From Albidovulum litorale (GTDB lineage: Bacteria > Pseudomonadota > Alphaproteobacteria > Rhodobacterales > Rhodobacteraceae), in assembly GCF_025751495.1 (NCBI RefSeq), contig NZ_JAOWKZ010000002.1, forward strand, positions 62,001-126,000: 64,000 bases of DNA, given 5' to 3'. The notes under the pieces are model-generated. The model searched no databases. It saw only the letters and a list, made by a program, of their open reading frames with translations, and was not told where the DNA came from. This document shows positions 1-10,728 of the stretch, piece after piece. Numbering within the stretch: position 1 is the stretch's first letter; every line of letters begins with the position of its first letter. The position numbers and the translations under genes are program-made.

Positions 1-1042
1 TTTCGAGACCCATCAGAAGTCCCGCCTTCATCTGGGCGCGTGCGCGGGCAAGTTCCGCCTCGCTCATATCCTCGGCCGCGCGCTTCAATTCGTCCATCGT
101 CAGGGTGCAAAGATCGCCGATCTCCTCGGCCGAGGTGCCGGCATAGATCGTGATCATGCCGGTATCTTCATAGGCACCGGCCTGCGCATAGATCGAATAA
201 CAGAGCCCCCGCTCCTCGCGGATCTTCTGGAACAGGCGCGAGGACATTCCGCCGCCGAGCGCCGTCGCATAAACCTGTCCGGTGAAAAAATCGGCGTCGG
301 TGACGGAAGGCGCCTCGAAGCCCATCGCGAAATGGACCTGTTCCAGATCCTTGACCTCGCGCCGCTCCCCCCCGGCCCAGGTGGCCCGCTGAAGGGGTCG
401 CGCGCCGACGGGTTTCAGGCCGCCGAAGATGCCCTCTGCCGCTTTCACGATGGCGTCGTGATCGACCGCCCCCGCCGCCGAGAGGATCATCTGATCCGGC
501 CCATAATGTTCGCCAACAAAGCCCGTCAGATCGCTGCGCCCGAAGCTCGACACCCGCTCGGCCGGGCCAAGGATCGTGCGGCCCAAGGCCTGATCCGGAA
601 AGGCCGCTTCCTGCAACCAGTCGAAGATGATGTCGTCGGGCGTATCGAGCGCCTGCCCAATCTCCTGCAGGATCACATGACGCTCGGTCTCGATCTCTTT
701 CTCGTCAAAGACCGGGTTCAACACGATGTCGGAAATGACGTCCAAAGCCAGCGGCACGTCGGCCTCCAGCACCCGGGCGTAATAGGCGGTCATCTCGCGG
801 CTTGTATAGGCGTTGATATAGCCGCCCACATCCTCGATTTCCTCGGCGATCTGAAGGGCGGTGCGCCGCGCCGTGCCCTTGAACGCCATGTGCTCAAGGA
901 AATGCGCAATGCCGTTCTGTTCCAGCCGCTCGTGCCGCCCGCCCGCCGTCAGCCAGACACCGATGGAGGCCGAGGCAAGGCCGGGCATCCGTTCGGTCGC
1001 GATGCGCAACCCGTTCGGCACGGTGGTCAGTCTGATCGTCAA
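1..1042 (-). CDS. M16 family zinc metallopeptidase (processing-peptidase-like), 3' end cut by window
   Basis: Reading leftwards from a TTG at 1042 gives 347 codons that run off the window edge; the M16 family is usually about 420 residues, so the C-terminal fifth is missing. The inverted zinc motif HFLEH is visible (H47, E50, H51), followed by the family-typical GGYINAYTSRE stretch and further on a glycine-rich GGGMSSRLFQ segment. No ATG lies near the natural N terminus, and the TTG overlaps the thrC stop (TTGA), so TTG is the likely start and translation is probably coupled to thrC. It should cleave peptides or signal sequences in the cytoplasm or periplasm; the exact substrate cannot be told. 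Confidence 0.9.
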   Translation of the reverse strand, partial: MTIRLTTVPNGLRIATERMPGLASASIGVWLTAGGRHERLEQNGIAHFLEHMAFKGTARRTALQIAEEIEDVGGYINAYTSREMTAYYARVLEADVPLALDVISDIVLNPVFDEKEIETERHVILQEIGQALDTPDDIIFDWLQEAAFPDQALGRTILGPAERVSSFGRSDLTGFVGEHYGPDQMILSAAGAVDHDAIVKAAEGIFGGLKPVGARPLQRATWAGGERREVKDLEQVHFAMGFEAPSVTDADFFTGQVYATALGGGMSSRLFQKIREERGLCYSIYAQAGAYEDTGMITIYAGTSAEEIGDLCTLTMDELKRAAEDMSEAELARARAQMKAGLLMGLE

Positions 1043-2430
1043 GCCTTCCGCCTTTCATGGACCAGCGCCTCAAGGGCTGCCAGGTCATTCGGCACAGATG
1101 TAACACGTTCGGGGCGGGAGAAAAGATCACCCATGCGTTCGGGCAGGCCCGGGCGCTGACCCGTGGCTTTTTCGACCGCATCAGGGAATTTCGCCGGATG
1201 CGCGGTGGCGAGCGTGATCATCGGCACGTTCCGATCACGGTTCACATCCGCAACGGCGACACCCACCGCCGTGTGCGGGCAGAGCAGTTCACCCGTCGCC
1301 TTGTGCATGGCCGTGATGGTGGCGAGCGTCTCTTCCTCCGACACCCGGCCCGAGGCGAAGAGATCGCGCAAAGCCTGAATCGCGCCCTGGCTGACGGTGA
1401 AGCCGCCCGTCTCCTTCATCTCGGCCATGAGGGCCGACACCGCCTTGCCGTCGCGCCCGTAGGCGTCGAACAGCGCGCGTTCGAAGTTGGAGGATATCTG
1501 GATATCCATCGAGGGCGAAATCGAGGGTTTGACCCCGTCCATCTGATACCGCCCGCGTGTCAGGCAGCGGTGCAGGATGTCGTTCTGGTTCGTCGCGATC
1601 ACCAGGTTGTCGATGGGCAGGCCCATGCGTTTGGCGATGTAGCCCGCGAAGATGTCGCCGAAATTGCCGGTGGGAACAGTGAAGCTGACCGTACGATCCG
1701 GCGCGCCCAGCGACACGGCGGAGGTGAAGTAATAGACGACCTGCGCCAGCACTCGCGCCCAATTGATCGAGTTCACACCGGCCAGCCCCACCGCATCGCG
1801 GAACTCGAAATGGTTGAACATGTCCTTCAGCCGAGCCTGGCAATCGTCGAAATCGCCCTTGAGGGCCAGCGCGTGCACATTGGCCTCAGACGGCGTCGTC
1901 ATCTGACGGCGCTGCACCTCGGACACTCGGCCCTCGGGGAAGAGGATGAAGACATCAACGTTGTCCAATCCCCGGAACGCCTCGATCGCCGCCGATCCGG
2001 TATCGCCCGAGGTTGCGCCGACGATGGTGACGCGCCGCCCCTCGCGCTTCAACGCGATCTGGAAAAGCTGGCCGATGAGCTGCATCGCAAAATCCTTGAA
2101 CGCGAGCGTGGGCCCGTGGAACAGCTCCAGAAGGAAATGGTTGGGCGCAAGCTGCACCAGCGGCGCGCGGGCGGTGTGGCCGAAACCCTGATAGGCCTTC
2201 GCGATCGCCGTGCGGAACTCGTCGTCGCTGAACGCATCGCCGACGAAAGGCCGCATCACACGAAAGGCGGTCTCTTCATAGGACAGCCCACCAAGCGCCC
2301 GGATCTCGTCCACCAAAAGGGTCGGGATCGTCTCAGGCACATAGAGCCCGCCATCGCGGGCAAGGCCGGTCAGCATCGCCTCGCCGAAACCCAGAACCGG
2401 GGCCTCGCCCCGCGTCGAGATATAGCGCAT
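1039..2430 (-). CDS. thrC: threonine synthase
   Basis: 463 residues, full length for the longer bacterial/fungal-type threonine synthase. It converts O-phosphohomoserine to threonine using PLP; the Schiff-base lysine is K112 in the GPTLAFKDFAMQ motif, and the glycine-rich phosphate cup GATSGDTGSAA follows. It starts 9 bp after the SURF1 gene and overlaps the downstream M16 peptidase by 4 bp, so it sits at the distal part of the oxidase-assembly transcription unit, though a hairpin after ctaE may reduce read-through into it. Confidence 0.97.
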   Translation of the reverse strand: MRYISTRGEAPVLGFGEAMLTGLARDGGLYVPETIPTLLVDEIRALGGLSYEETAFRVMRPFVGDAFSDDEFRTAIAKAYQGFGHTARAPLVQLAPNHFLLELFHGPTLAFKDFAMQLIGQLFQIALKREGRRVTIVGATSGDTGSAAIEAFRGLDNVDVFILFPEGRVSEVQRRQMTTPSEANVHALALKGDFDDCQARLKDMFNHFEFRDAVGLAGVNSINWARVLAQVVYYFTSAVSLGAPDRTVSFTVPTGNFGDIFAGYIAKRMGLPIDNLVIATNQNDILHRCLTRGRYQMDGVKPSISPSMDIQISSNFERALFDAYGRDGKAVSALMAEMKETGGFTVSQGAIQALRDLFASGRVSEEETLATITAMHKATGELLCPHTAVGVAVADVNRDRNVPMITLATAHPAKFPDAVEKATGQRPGLPERMGDLFSRPERVTSVPNDLAALEALVHERRKA

Positions 2431-2439
2431 GTCAGTTCC

Positions 2440-3120
2440 TCAATTCTTCCGCTGCCTGATACGCCAGAGCAGAAACGCTGTCATCCCCGCCCAGACCCCA
2501 GCCAGCGAAAACCAGGTGATCGCATAGCCGCGGTGGTCGTTCGGGATGGCGGACGTATCGACCGGCACCGGGACGATACCTTGGTCATCGCCCTCTTCCG
2601 TCCGGACCACGACAAGAACCGGCAGGGTTTTGACGCTTTCAGACATCGCGGCCACGTCACGGGCGAACCAGAGGCCGGTCTTTTGATCTGGCGGCGGGGT
2701 GAAGCTGTCGGAATCGTCGGGCCACAAGAGGTTACCGGTGACGTTCAACGCCACACCTGGGCGCGGCATGGCGCGGCCGGATTCGGGGATGAAGCCGCGA
2801 TCCAGAAGGATGCGCCGCCCGTCCCCGGCCTCAAAGACCGCGACGACCCGGAAACCGGGACCAAGTTCCTTTTGGCCGGACAGGACCAGAAGTTCCACAC
2901 CCGTGGTGCGCCCGGCGACTGTGACGGGGCGGTAAAGGTCCGCTACCGGATCGGGTTCTGCGATGGACGAAAGGGCCACGGGCTCCGCCCCGATCCGCGC
3001 CTCGATCCCGGCGATCACGCCCTCTTTCCATGCCAACCGCCGGACCTGCCAGAACCCGAGCGACATCAGGATGGCGATGCCACCGGCACCGAGGATCAGG
3101 GCAGAGAGATAGCGACGCAT
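2440..3120 (-). CDS. SURF1 family cytochrome oxidase biogenesis protein
   Basis: 226 residues from the ATG at 3120 (MRRYLSALILGAG). A hydrophobic N-terminal segment (about residues 4-22) and a second one near the C terminus frame a soluble domain, the SURF1 topology. The frame stays open upstream, but that part overlaps the end of ctaE and is unlikely to be translated. SURF1 helps heme a insertion into subunit I of aa3-type oxidases, matching its place right after ctaE. No subunit I (ctaD) gene is in the window; in relatives it is usually encoded elsewhere. Confidence 0.9.
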   Translation of the reverse strand: MRRYLSALILGAGGIAILMSLGFWQVRRLAWKEGVIAGIEARIGAEPVALSSIAEPDPVADLYRPVTVAGRTTGVELLVLSGQKELGPGFRVVAVFEAGDGRRILLDRGFIPESGRAMPRPGVALNVTGNLLWPDDSDSFTPPPDQKTGLWFARDVAAMSESVKTLPVLVVVRTEEGDDQGIVPVPVDTSAIPNDHRGYAITWFSLAGVWAGMTAFLLWRIRQRKN

Positions 3121-3135
3121 GGAACCCTCAAAGTG

Positions 3136-3162
3136 AAAACGCGGGGGTCGCCCCCCGCGTTT
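3136..3162 (-). terminator. strong hairpin after ctaE
   Basis: An 11-bp perfect stem (arms AAACGCGGGGG and CCCCCGCGTTT, loop of 4) lies 25 bp after the ctaE stop and 16 bp before the SURF1 start. On the minus strand it is followed by TCACTTTGA, so the U-run is short. It could be a partial terminator or an RNA-stabilising processing site that keeps ctaE mRNA more abundant than SURF1-thrC mRNA. Confidence 0.55.
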
Positions 3163-3187
3163 CGCATGTCCGTCAGGGGGGTGCCGA

Positions 3188-3988
3188 TCAGGCGCCCCAG
3201 ATGTAGATCGCGGCGAAGAGGAAGAGCCAGACCACGTCAACGAAGTGCCAGTACCAGGCTGCGGCCTCGAACCCGACATGCTGCTCGGGCGTGAAATGGC
3301 CCTTCATCGCGCGGAACATGCAGACCAGAAGGAAGATCGTCCCGATGATCACATGCGCGCCGTGGAAGCCCGTCGCCATGAAGAACGAGGCGCCATAGAT
3401 GTTACCGGCAAAGCCGAAAGCAGCGTGGCTGTATTCGAAGGCTTGGAAGAAGGTGAAGAGCGCGCCGAGGGCAACCGCCAGCGCCAGCCCGTTCACCATG
3501 TCCTTACGGTTGTTTTCATGGGCGATGGCATGGTGCGCCCAGGTCGCTGCGGCACCCGAGCACAGAAGGATCAGCGTGTTGATCAGCGGCAGGTGCCAGG
3601 GGTCGAAGGTCTCGATCCCCGCCGGCGGCCAGACACCGTCAATCGCCGGGCTTTCCGGCCCCATCGGATAAAGCGCGTGCTTGAAGAAGGTCCAGAACCA
3701 GGCCGAGAAGAACATCACCTCGGACATGATAAACAGGATGAAGCCATAGCGCAGGCCGATCCGCACCACCGGCGTGTGATCGCCGGTCTGGCCTTCATGA
3801 ACCACATCGGCCCACCAGCCGTACATGACGTAGAGAACGAGTGCGAGGCCCGCGAGGAAGACGAAGGGCGTAACGCCCTTCATCCACATCACGGCGCCGA
3901 ACAGCATGACGAAACCGCCAACGGCACCGAGGAACGGCCAAAGCGAGGGCTTGAGGATATGGTAGTCGTGGTTCTTTGCGTGCGCCAT
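3188..3988 (-). CDS. ctaE: cytochrome c oxidase subunit III
   Basis: 266 residues, the usual size of bacterial subunit III, with seven hydrophobic segments. The N terminus ([18 protein letters not shown]) and the interior [14 protein letters not shown] and [13 protein letters not shown] segments are hallmark subunit III sequences. It forms part of the membrane aa3 oxidase core and supports proton uptake. It lies 21 bp after ctaG in the same direction. Confidence 0.98.
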   Translation of the reverse strand: MAHAKNHDYHILKPSLWPFLGAVGGFVMLFGAVMWMKGVTPFVFLAGLALVLYVMYGWWADVVHEGQTGDHTPVVRIGLRYGFILFIMSEVMFFSAWFWTFFKHALYPMGPESPAIDGVWPPAGIETFDPWHLPLINTLILLCSGAAATWAHHAIAHENNRKDMVNGLALAVALGALFTFFQAFEYSHAAFGFAGNIYGASFFMATGFHGAHVIIGTIFLLVCMFRAMKGHFTPEQHVGFEAAAWYWHFVDVVWLFLFAAIYIWGA

Positions 3989-4009
3989 GTCGGTTTCCCT
4001 GATTTGGCC

Positions 4010-4588
4010 TCAGTTATAGTCAGAGCCTTCGGCGGGCGAAAGGCTCGCCTGCTCTTCAGGCAGTTCGGTTTGGTAGAACGTATAGGAAAGTGTGATATTG
4101 CGGATACGGCCCGCGTCGCGGTCCTTCACAAGTTCCGGATCGACGAAGAAGACAACAGGCATCTCCACCCGCTCACCCGGCTGCAACACCTGTTCGGTGA
4201 AGCAGAAGCACTGGATCTTGTTGAAGTAATAGCCCGCAATGTCAGGCGAGACGTTGTAACTTGCCGTGCCCGCAACCGGTTTGTCGGTCGGATTATAGGC
4301 CTCGTAGAAAGCCATGCCGCTTTCGCCGATCTTCAGCTTCATCTCGGTCTGCTTGGCGCGAAATTCCCACGGCATTCCGGACGCGGTGTTGGCGTCGAAG
4401 CGAACCGTCACGATCTCATCCAGAACCTCGTCGGACGCCGCTGTGGCGACATTCGTCGTGCCCCCATAACCCGTAACCCGGCAGAACCAGTCATAGAACG
4501 GCACCGCCGCCCATGCGAGCGCACCCATGGTCACGACGACGCCCACAAGCATCGCGGCAACGCGGGAATTGCCATCAAGCCGCTTCAT
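4010..4588 (-). CDS. ctaG: cytochrome c oxidase assembly protein (Cox11, copper delivery to CuB)
   Basis: 192 residues from the ATG at 4588. One N-terminal membrane segment (about residues 11-29) anchors a periplasmic beta domain carrying the copper motif CFCF (C127, C129). Cox11 delivers copper to the CuB site of subunit I. The start codon overlaps the stop of the small upstream gene (ATGA), indicating coupled translation. A longer upstream reading frame exists but has no family similarity. Confidence 0.96.
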   Translation of the reverse strand: MKRLDGNSRVAAMLVGVVVTMGALAWAAVPFYDWFCRVTGYGGTTNVATAASDEVLDEIVTVRFDANTASGMPWEFRAKQTEMKLKIGESGMAFYEAYNPTDKPVAGTASYNVSPDIAGYYFNKIQCFCFTEQVLQPGERVEMPVVFFVDPELVKDRDAGRIRNITLSYTFYQTELPEEQASLSPAEGSDYN

Positions 4589-4749
4589 TGCGCGACCTCC
4601 TCTTCCGGCAACTTCCCCTCGACCAGATGCGAGATCTTCACGACCGACAGGCCAAAGATCAGCGCGACCAGCGCACCGAGCACGAGGCCCAGGCCAAGAT
4701 TGCGCCCCTTGCGGCGGGTATGAATCTCGTGGTCCTGCCGGATCGCCAT
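4585..4749 (-). CDS. small membrane protein of the cta operon (CtaF-like)
   Basis: A 54-residue gene ([20 protein letters not shown]...) in the position where Rhodobacterales cta operons carry a tiny protein between ctaB and ctaG. It has a basic, charged N terminus, one membrane segment at about residues 18-37, and an acidic tail. Its ATG overlaps the ctaB stop (TGATG) and its own stop overlaps the ctaG start (ATGA), strong evidence that it is translated. Its role in oxidase assembly is inferred from context only. Confidence 0.85.
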   Translation of the reverse strand: MAIRQDHEIHTRRKGRNLGLGLVLGALVALIFGLSVVKISHLVEGKLPEEEVAQ

Positions 4750-5681
4750 CACCATCCCCCGAACCCGAAGGGCTGAAGGCTCGCTTCAACCAGAAGCGCA
4801 CCGAAATGCAGGAAGAGATATGCGAGCGAGAATTTGAAGAAGGCTTTCTCGGCCTTGTAGCCATCGGCCTCGGCCACGGCCTCGTCACGCCGGACGATGC
4901 GGACCGCACCCCGGATGAACAGCGCGTTCAGCACCAGCGCCGCCACCAGCGTCACCGGCCCGCCGATCGAGCTTGCGGCCAGAGCGAAGGCAAAGGGGGC
5001 CAGAAGGATCGTGTAGACAAGGATATGCTTGCGCGTCGCCTTGCGGCCATGCGTGACCGTCAGCATCGGCACGCCGGCCTTGGAATAGTCGTCCTTCATG
5101 AAGAGGCAGAGCGCCCAGAAATGCGGCGGCGTCCACATGAAGATCAGGGCAAACATCAAAAGCGATTCGATGGATACGCCGCCCGTCACCACAGCCCAGC
5201 CGATCATCGGCGGAAAAGCCCCCGCCGCGCCACCGATGACGATGTTCTGCGGCGTCAGGCGCTTCAGCCACATCGTGTAGATGACGACATAGAAGAAGAT
5301 GGTGAAGGCGAGGAACAACCCCGCGAACCAGTTCGCGGCCAGCCCGAGCATCAGGCAGGACAGCCCCGACAGCGCGAGCCCAAGGCCCAGCGCCTCGCCT
5401 TCGCCGACCTTGCCCGAGGGGATCGGGCGAGACGCGGTACGGCGCATCACCCGGTCGATATCGGCGTCATACCACATGTTCAGCGCACCCGAGGCGCCGC
5501 CGCCAAGGGCAATGAACAGGATCGCGGTGAAGGCGACGAAGGGATGGACACCGCCCGGGGCCACGATCAGCCCGACCATCGCGGTGAACACGACAAGCGA
5601 CATGACACGCGGCTTCAGGAGTTGGACGTAATCGCCGAACCCTGCTTCCTGCCCGTGGTCAATGGCACTGTAATCGCTCAT
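4749..5681 (-). CDS. ctaB: protoheme IX farnesyltransferase (heme O synthase)
   Basis: 310 residues, with multiple membrane segments and the UbiA-family signature [15 protein letters not shown] (polyprenyl diphosphate/Mg binding aspartates). It farnesylates heme b to heme o, the first step to heme a for the oxidase. It lies 47 bp after ctaC and overlaps the following small gene by one base. Confidence 0.97.
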   Translation of the reverse strand: MSDYSAIDHGQEAGFGDYVQLLKPRVMSLVVFTAMVGLIVAPGGVHPFVAFTAILFIALGGGASGALNMWYDADIDRVMRRTASRPIPSGKVGEGEALGLGLALSGLSCLMLGLAANWFAGLFLAFTIFFYVVIYTMWLKRLTPQNIVIGGAAGAFPPMIGWAVVTGGVSIESLLMFALIFMWTPPHFWALCLFMKDDYSKAGVPMLTVTHGRKATRKHILVYTILLAPFAFALAASSIGGPVTLVAALVLNALFIRGAVRIVRRDEAVAEADGYKAEKAFFKFSLAYLFLHFGALLVEASLQPFGFGGW

Positions 5682-5728
5682 TCATTCCCCCGAATGGATG
5701 GGGCGCGGCCTGCCGCACCCCGTCCGGT

Positions 5729-6592
5729 TCATTCCGCCGCAGCGACCTGAACGGCTGCCGACGAACCGGCGTCGGCGGTCTTGGTCCGCGCCACCCAGTC
5801 GTCATAGACCTCCTGGCTGACGACCTTGACGGTGATCGGCATATAGGCGTGGTCCTTGCCGCAAAGCTCCGAGCACTGTCCGAAATAGATGCCCTCACGT
5901 TCGGCATTGAACCACAGCTCGGCGATCCGGCCCGGCACGCCGTCCTGCTTTACCGCGAAGGCCGGGATCGTCCAGGAGTGGATCACGTCCGCCGCCGTGA
6001 CCTGCACCACGACCGTCTTGTTCACGGGCACCACAACGGCGGTATCGGTCGCCAACAGGTATTCGTCCTGGCTGTAGCCCGCCGCCTCAAGTCCCTCTCG
6101 GCCCAGCATGAAGCTGTCGAAGGCGATGCCCTCATCGGGGTATTCGTAGGACCAGTACCACTGGTTGCCGGTCGCCTTGATCACCACGTCGCCTTCCGGG
6201 ATCTCCTGCTGCTTGAAGAGGATCGGCAGCGAGAAGGAGCCGAGCACGACAAGAATCAGGACCGGGATCAGGGTCCAGACGATCTCAAGAGGCGTGTTGT
6301 GCGTGAACTTCGCGGGCGTCGGGTTTGCGCGGCTGTTGAAGCGCAGGATGACGATGGCCAGCAACAGCACCACGAAACCGGCGACCGCGATGCACAGCCA
6401 AAGCAGCATGTGATCAAGCCACTGCTGGTCGCGGGCCAGTTCCGTCGCCGCCGGCTGGAAGCCGGTACCATCCGCATGGGGCGCACCGACGATTTCAAGC
6501 CCGGTGATTCCGTCCTGGGCCATCACGGCACCGGCCACCATGGTGGAGGTGAGGGCGGCCCCGAGGCCGGAAAGAAGTCTCGCAAAGCGCAT
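5729..6592 (-). CDS. ctaC: cytochrome c oxidase subunit II
   Basis: 287 residues: signal peptide (about 1-25), two membrane segments (about 62-83 and 105-126) and a periplasmic cupredoxin domain. The CuA ligands are all present: H205, C240, C244, H248 and M251 ([15 protein letters not shown]). It accepts electrons from cytochrome c. It is the first gene of the minus-strand cta run, and the 180 bp before it should hold the operon promoter. Confidence 0.98.
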   Translation of the reverse strand: MRFARLLSGLGAALTSTMVAGAVMAQDGITGLEIVGAPHADGTGFQPAATELARDQQWLDHMLLWLCIAVAGFVVLLLAIVILRFNSRANPTPAKFTHNTPLEIVWTLIPVLILVVLGSFSLPILFKQQEIPEGDVVIKATGNQWYWSYEYPDEGIAFDSFMLGREGLEAAGYSQDEYLLATDTAVVVPVNKTVVVQVTAADVIHSWTIPAFAVKQDGVPGRIAELWFNAEREGIYFGQCSELCGKDHAYMPITVKVVSQEVYDDWVARTKTADAGSSAAVQVAAAE

Positions 6593-6770
6593 ATCGTGTT
6601 CCCGTTCCTGCCGCGGCCGTCCCGCCGCTTCCAGTTCCGTCTCCGGGCAAGATGCCCGCAGCCGGTTGTATCCGGCGTTTCTAAAATCATATTAGAGACA
6701 TTGCGACAAGCGAAACCATCGCGGCAAAGCGCCGCTTTTGACCGAAATCAAGGACGGCGACGGCTCCCCG
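6593..6770. promoter_or_regulatory. divergent control region between ctaC and tldD
   Basis: 178 bp between divergent genes. An AT-rich patch at 6678-6700 contains TCTAA-N7-TTAGA (6680-6696), and on the minus strand TATGAT inside it could be a -10 element for ctaC. No convincing -35 or known operator was identified; the assignment rests on position and composition. Confidence 0.4.
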
Positions 6771-8192
<1,422 letters not shown>

Positions 8193-8340
8193 AAGCGTTC
8201 GCCTGTCCCGATCGTGGTCGTTGCGGGTTAATGCGTCAAAGTTCAATTGACAGTCGGTTGTGGCCGGAAGCCTGCGCGAAGCGTGCCGGAAAATAATTTT
8301 TGCGGCCAATAAATCAAAGCGCGAATCGTAACCATTGATT

Positions 8341-8352
8341 AACCTTAAGGTT
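8341..8352. promoter_or_regulatory. palindrome AACCTTAAGGTT upstream of dprA
   Basis: A perfect 12-bp palindrome within an AT-rich patch (8290-8355) about 50 bp before the dprA start. It includes TTAACC on its left edge, which resembles a CtrA half-site, but the full CtrA spacing (TTAA-N7-TTAA) is absent. It is a candidate operator only. Confidence 0.3.
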
Positions 8353-8401
8353 GCAATGTCGGTCTTGCGAACGAGGCGGAGGCACGAGGGAAAAAGGTTT
8401 G

Positions 8402-9586
8402 TTGTCTTACCCCACCCCCTTCACCCCACCCACCACGGAAGAAAACAGACTGTCGTGGCTCCGCCTCATTCGCTCCCGCAGGGTCGGCACCGTCACCTTC
8501 TGGCGGCTTCTCGACGACTACGGCTCGGCCAAGGCGGCGCTTTTGGCACTGCCGGAGGTCGCGAAGGCCGCAGGTGTAGCAACCTATGAGCCCTGCCCGG
8601 AACCCATCGCCTTAAAGGAACTTAAGGCGGGCCAAGCCGCCGGGGCGCGGCTGATCTGCCTGGGCGAGCCCGCCTATCCGAAAGCGCTCGCCGATCTTGC
8701 CGACGCGCCGCCCATCCTCTGGGTCCTCGGCGATCCCGCCCTTCTGAACCGCCCGATGGTGGCACTTGTCGGCGCCCGCAATGCCTCATCGCTCGGCACC
8801 CGCATGGCCCGCAAACTGGCCGAGGGGCTGGGTGCGGCCGGCATTACCGTCGTTTCCGGCCTTGCCCGCGGCATCGACGCCGCCGCCCATCTTGCGGCCC
8901 TGCCCACCGGCACAGTTGCGGTGATGGCGGGCGGGGTGGATGCGATCTACCCGGTGGAGAATCTGAAGCTCGCCGATGAGATCGCCGCGAAGGGTGTCCG
9001 AATTTCCGAGCAACCCATGGGGCTCGACCCGGTCGCGCGCCACTTCCCTCTGCGCAACCGCATCGTCTCGGGCCTCGCCCGCGCGGTGATCGTGGTGGAG
9101 GCGGCGGCGCGTTCCGGTAGCCTCATCACCGCCCGCAACGCGCTCGATCAGGGGCGCGAGGTGCTGGCGGTGCCGGGTCACCCGCTGGATGGCCGCGCGG
9201 CAGGCTGCAACATGCTCATCCGCGATGGGGCCACTTTGGTGCGCAGCGCCGACGACGTGCTGGAGGCACTCATGGACGCGCCCGTAGGCCGCACAAGCGA
9301 ACCGGCAGAAGAGCGCCCGGAACTGTCACTCTCGATACCTGCCGCCAAACCCGGCCGCGACTGGCGCGACATGGCCGCGCTTCACCGCCAGATCCTCGCC
9401 CGGCTCGGCCCCAGCCCCGTGGCTGAGGACCAGCTCATCCGCGACATCGCCCTGCCAGCCGCCGCCATTACCCCAGAACTCGTCACGCTGGAGCTTGAGG
9501 GCCGGATATTGCGCCACCCCGGCGGGCTGTTGTCACGACAAAACGACGAAGAGGAAACCGAAGCCAGCCGGTCGCGCGCGCAGTGA
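8402..9586 (+). CDS. dprA: DNA-processing protein DprA
   Basis: About 394 residues. DprA loads RecA onto incoming single-stranded DNA in transformation and gene-transfer-agent uptake. The Rossmann-like core is clear (VALVGARNASSLGTRMARKL, VSGLARGIDAAAH, GGVDAIYPVEN), with an N-terminal helical domain and a C-terminal winged-helix part. No ATG fits the N terminus; TTG at 8399 or 8402 follows a purine-rich stretch (gaggga), and the frame continues up to a TTG at 8351, so the start is uncertain by up to 17 codons. Confidence 0.93.
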   Translation: MSYPTPFTPPTTEENRLSWLRLIRSRRVGTVTFWRLLDDYGSAKAALLALPEVAKAAGVATYEPCPEPIALKELKAGQAAGARLICLGEPAYPKALADLADAPPILWVLGDPALLNRPMVALVGARNASSLGTRMARKLAEGLGAAGITVVSGLARGIDAAAHLAALPTGTVAVMAGGVDAIYPVENLKLADEIAAKGVRISEQPMGLDPVARHFPLRNRIVSGLARAVIVVEAAARSGSLITARNALDQGREVLAVPGHPLDGRAAGCNMLIRDGATLVRSADDVLEALMDAPVGRTSEPAEERPELSLSIPAAKPGRDWRDMAALHRQILARLGPSPVAEDQLIRDIALPAAAITPELVTLELEGRILRHPGGLLSRQNDEEETEASRSRAQ

Positions 9587-9651
9587 TTCCAGCGGCAATG
9601 CCAGAGCGCCTCCCGACCGGAAAATATTGTGCAACAGCTTCCGGTTAAGTC

Positions 9652-10485
9652 TTAAGTCGCCAAGCCCTGCACTGCACCCTTCAACACGTTTCTCAGGAAA
9701 CCACTGAACGTGAACCTTTCGCTCACCAGACCCGCGAAATTCTCGAAAATGTCGCGAGCCCGAAACGCGGCATCCGACCCGATCAGATGGTAATGTGTTC
9801 CGGCGACAAATTCCGAACCAAGCCGTTCGGACACAACCGGTTTTCCGCAAAGGTAACTGGCCAGAAGCCGCGGCGCCTCGGTATAGACGCCATCCTCGAA
9901 ATGCAGGTTCAATACGCCAAGATGGGGGCGGATCTGGTCCCTCAGCTTGTCCGCATAGGTGCCGGTTTCGACCCGATCTACCGCAAACTCGGACAGGTTC
10001 GCGATCAGATCTTCCCGCCGGCTGCCTTCGACATGGCCGAAAAAGATCAGGCTTTCCCGATTCGGCGAAACGTAGGAAATCCGACGCGTTGGAAAAATGT
10101 GCGGCCCATAGATGACCTTGCCTGGCGCCTTCGCCGTCAACCCCGCCTCATCGTAAAAACGTCTGTTCGCGGCGCTGAGGTCGAGGGTGCAGTCTGCCCA
10201 TTGAAGCGCCGAGCGGATGTTCTTTCGGTTGCGCTCACTGCGCGCGCCCCACAAAGCCCGCCCATTCTCGTCGTACATCTGCTCGGTCTGGATGGCGATC
10301 TTGTAGCCGCGACGAAGCCAGCTCATCCCAAACCGCTTGTGAACGCCGCAATAGATCAGCACGGGACGGCGAGTCGTCAGGCTCGCCGGAAGGCCCGCGA
10401 TTATGTCGCTGGCCACCTGATCGAGAACCTCTGACCGCGACAGAAAAAGCAAATTCCCGTGCCGCCGTTGAAATAGTCCGCCCAT
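9652..10485 (-). CDS. putative glycosyltransferase (GT-B-like fold)
   Basis: 277 residues, starting at an ATG with CAGGAC just before it. I do not recognise a named family. The C-terminal half looks like the donor-binding half of a GT-B enzyme: a FFGHVEGSRREDLI segment, then GVLNLHFEDGVYTEAPRLL and SYLCGKPVVSERLG, the kind of acidic/EAPR region that contacts the nucleotide sugar. There is no signal peptide, so it is probably cytoplasmic. It is convergent with dprA and divergent from topA, with no cell-envelope gene cluster around it. A role in surface polysaccharide is a guess. Confidence 0.6.
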   Translation of the reverse strand: MGGLFQRRHGNLLFLSRSEVLDQVASDIIAGLPASLTTRRPVLIYCGVHKRFGMSWLRRGYKIAIQTEQMYDENGRALWGARSERNRKNIRSALQWADCTLDLSAANRRFYDEAGLTAKAPGKVIYGPHIFPTRRISYVSPNRESLIFFGHVEGSRREDLIANLSEFAVDRVETGTYADKLRDQIRPHLGVLNLHFEDGVYTEAPRLLASYLCGKPVVSERLGSEFVAGTHYHLIGSDAAFRARDIFENFAGLVSERFTFSGFLRNVLKGAVQGLAT

Positions 10486-10728
10486 CGTCCTGCACCTGCC
10501 TTGTGCCCGCCCCCGGGCATGTCCCGCCGCCCACCACGGTCACCAGCCAAACTTGCCGGTCCCGACGGGCATCCGCGTCATAGACCGATTGGCGGGGCCG
10601 GACAACTCAGCCCGGACTTGCGCGGGCACCCCTGTGCACAAGCAGTTTTCGACCGGTCATTGACAAGCCCCGCCCTTGCCGCCCATGTAACGCGGTCAGA
10701 GCAGAAGAACCGTTTTCAAGAGGAAGTC

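Noticed and set aside
1057-3294. 745-codon open frame on the plus strand
   Set aside because: Antisense to thrC, SURF1 and ctaE, arginine- and histidine-rich with no domain pattern; a codon-bias shadow.
8325-8360. CtrA binding site upstream of dprA
   Set aside because: Only a TTAACC half is present; the TTAA-N7-TTAA spacing is not met, so it is listed only as a palindrome.
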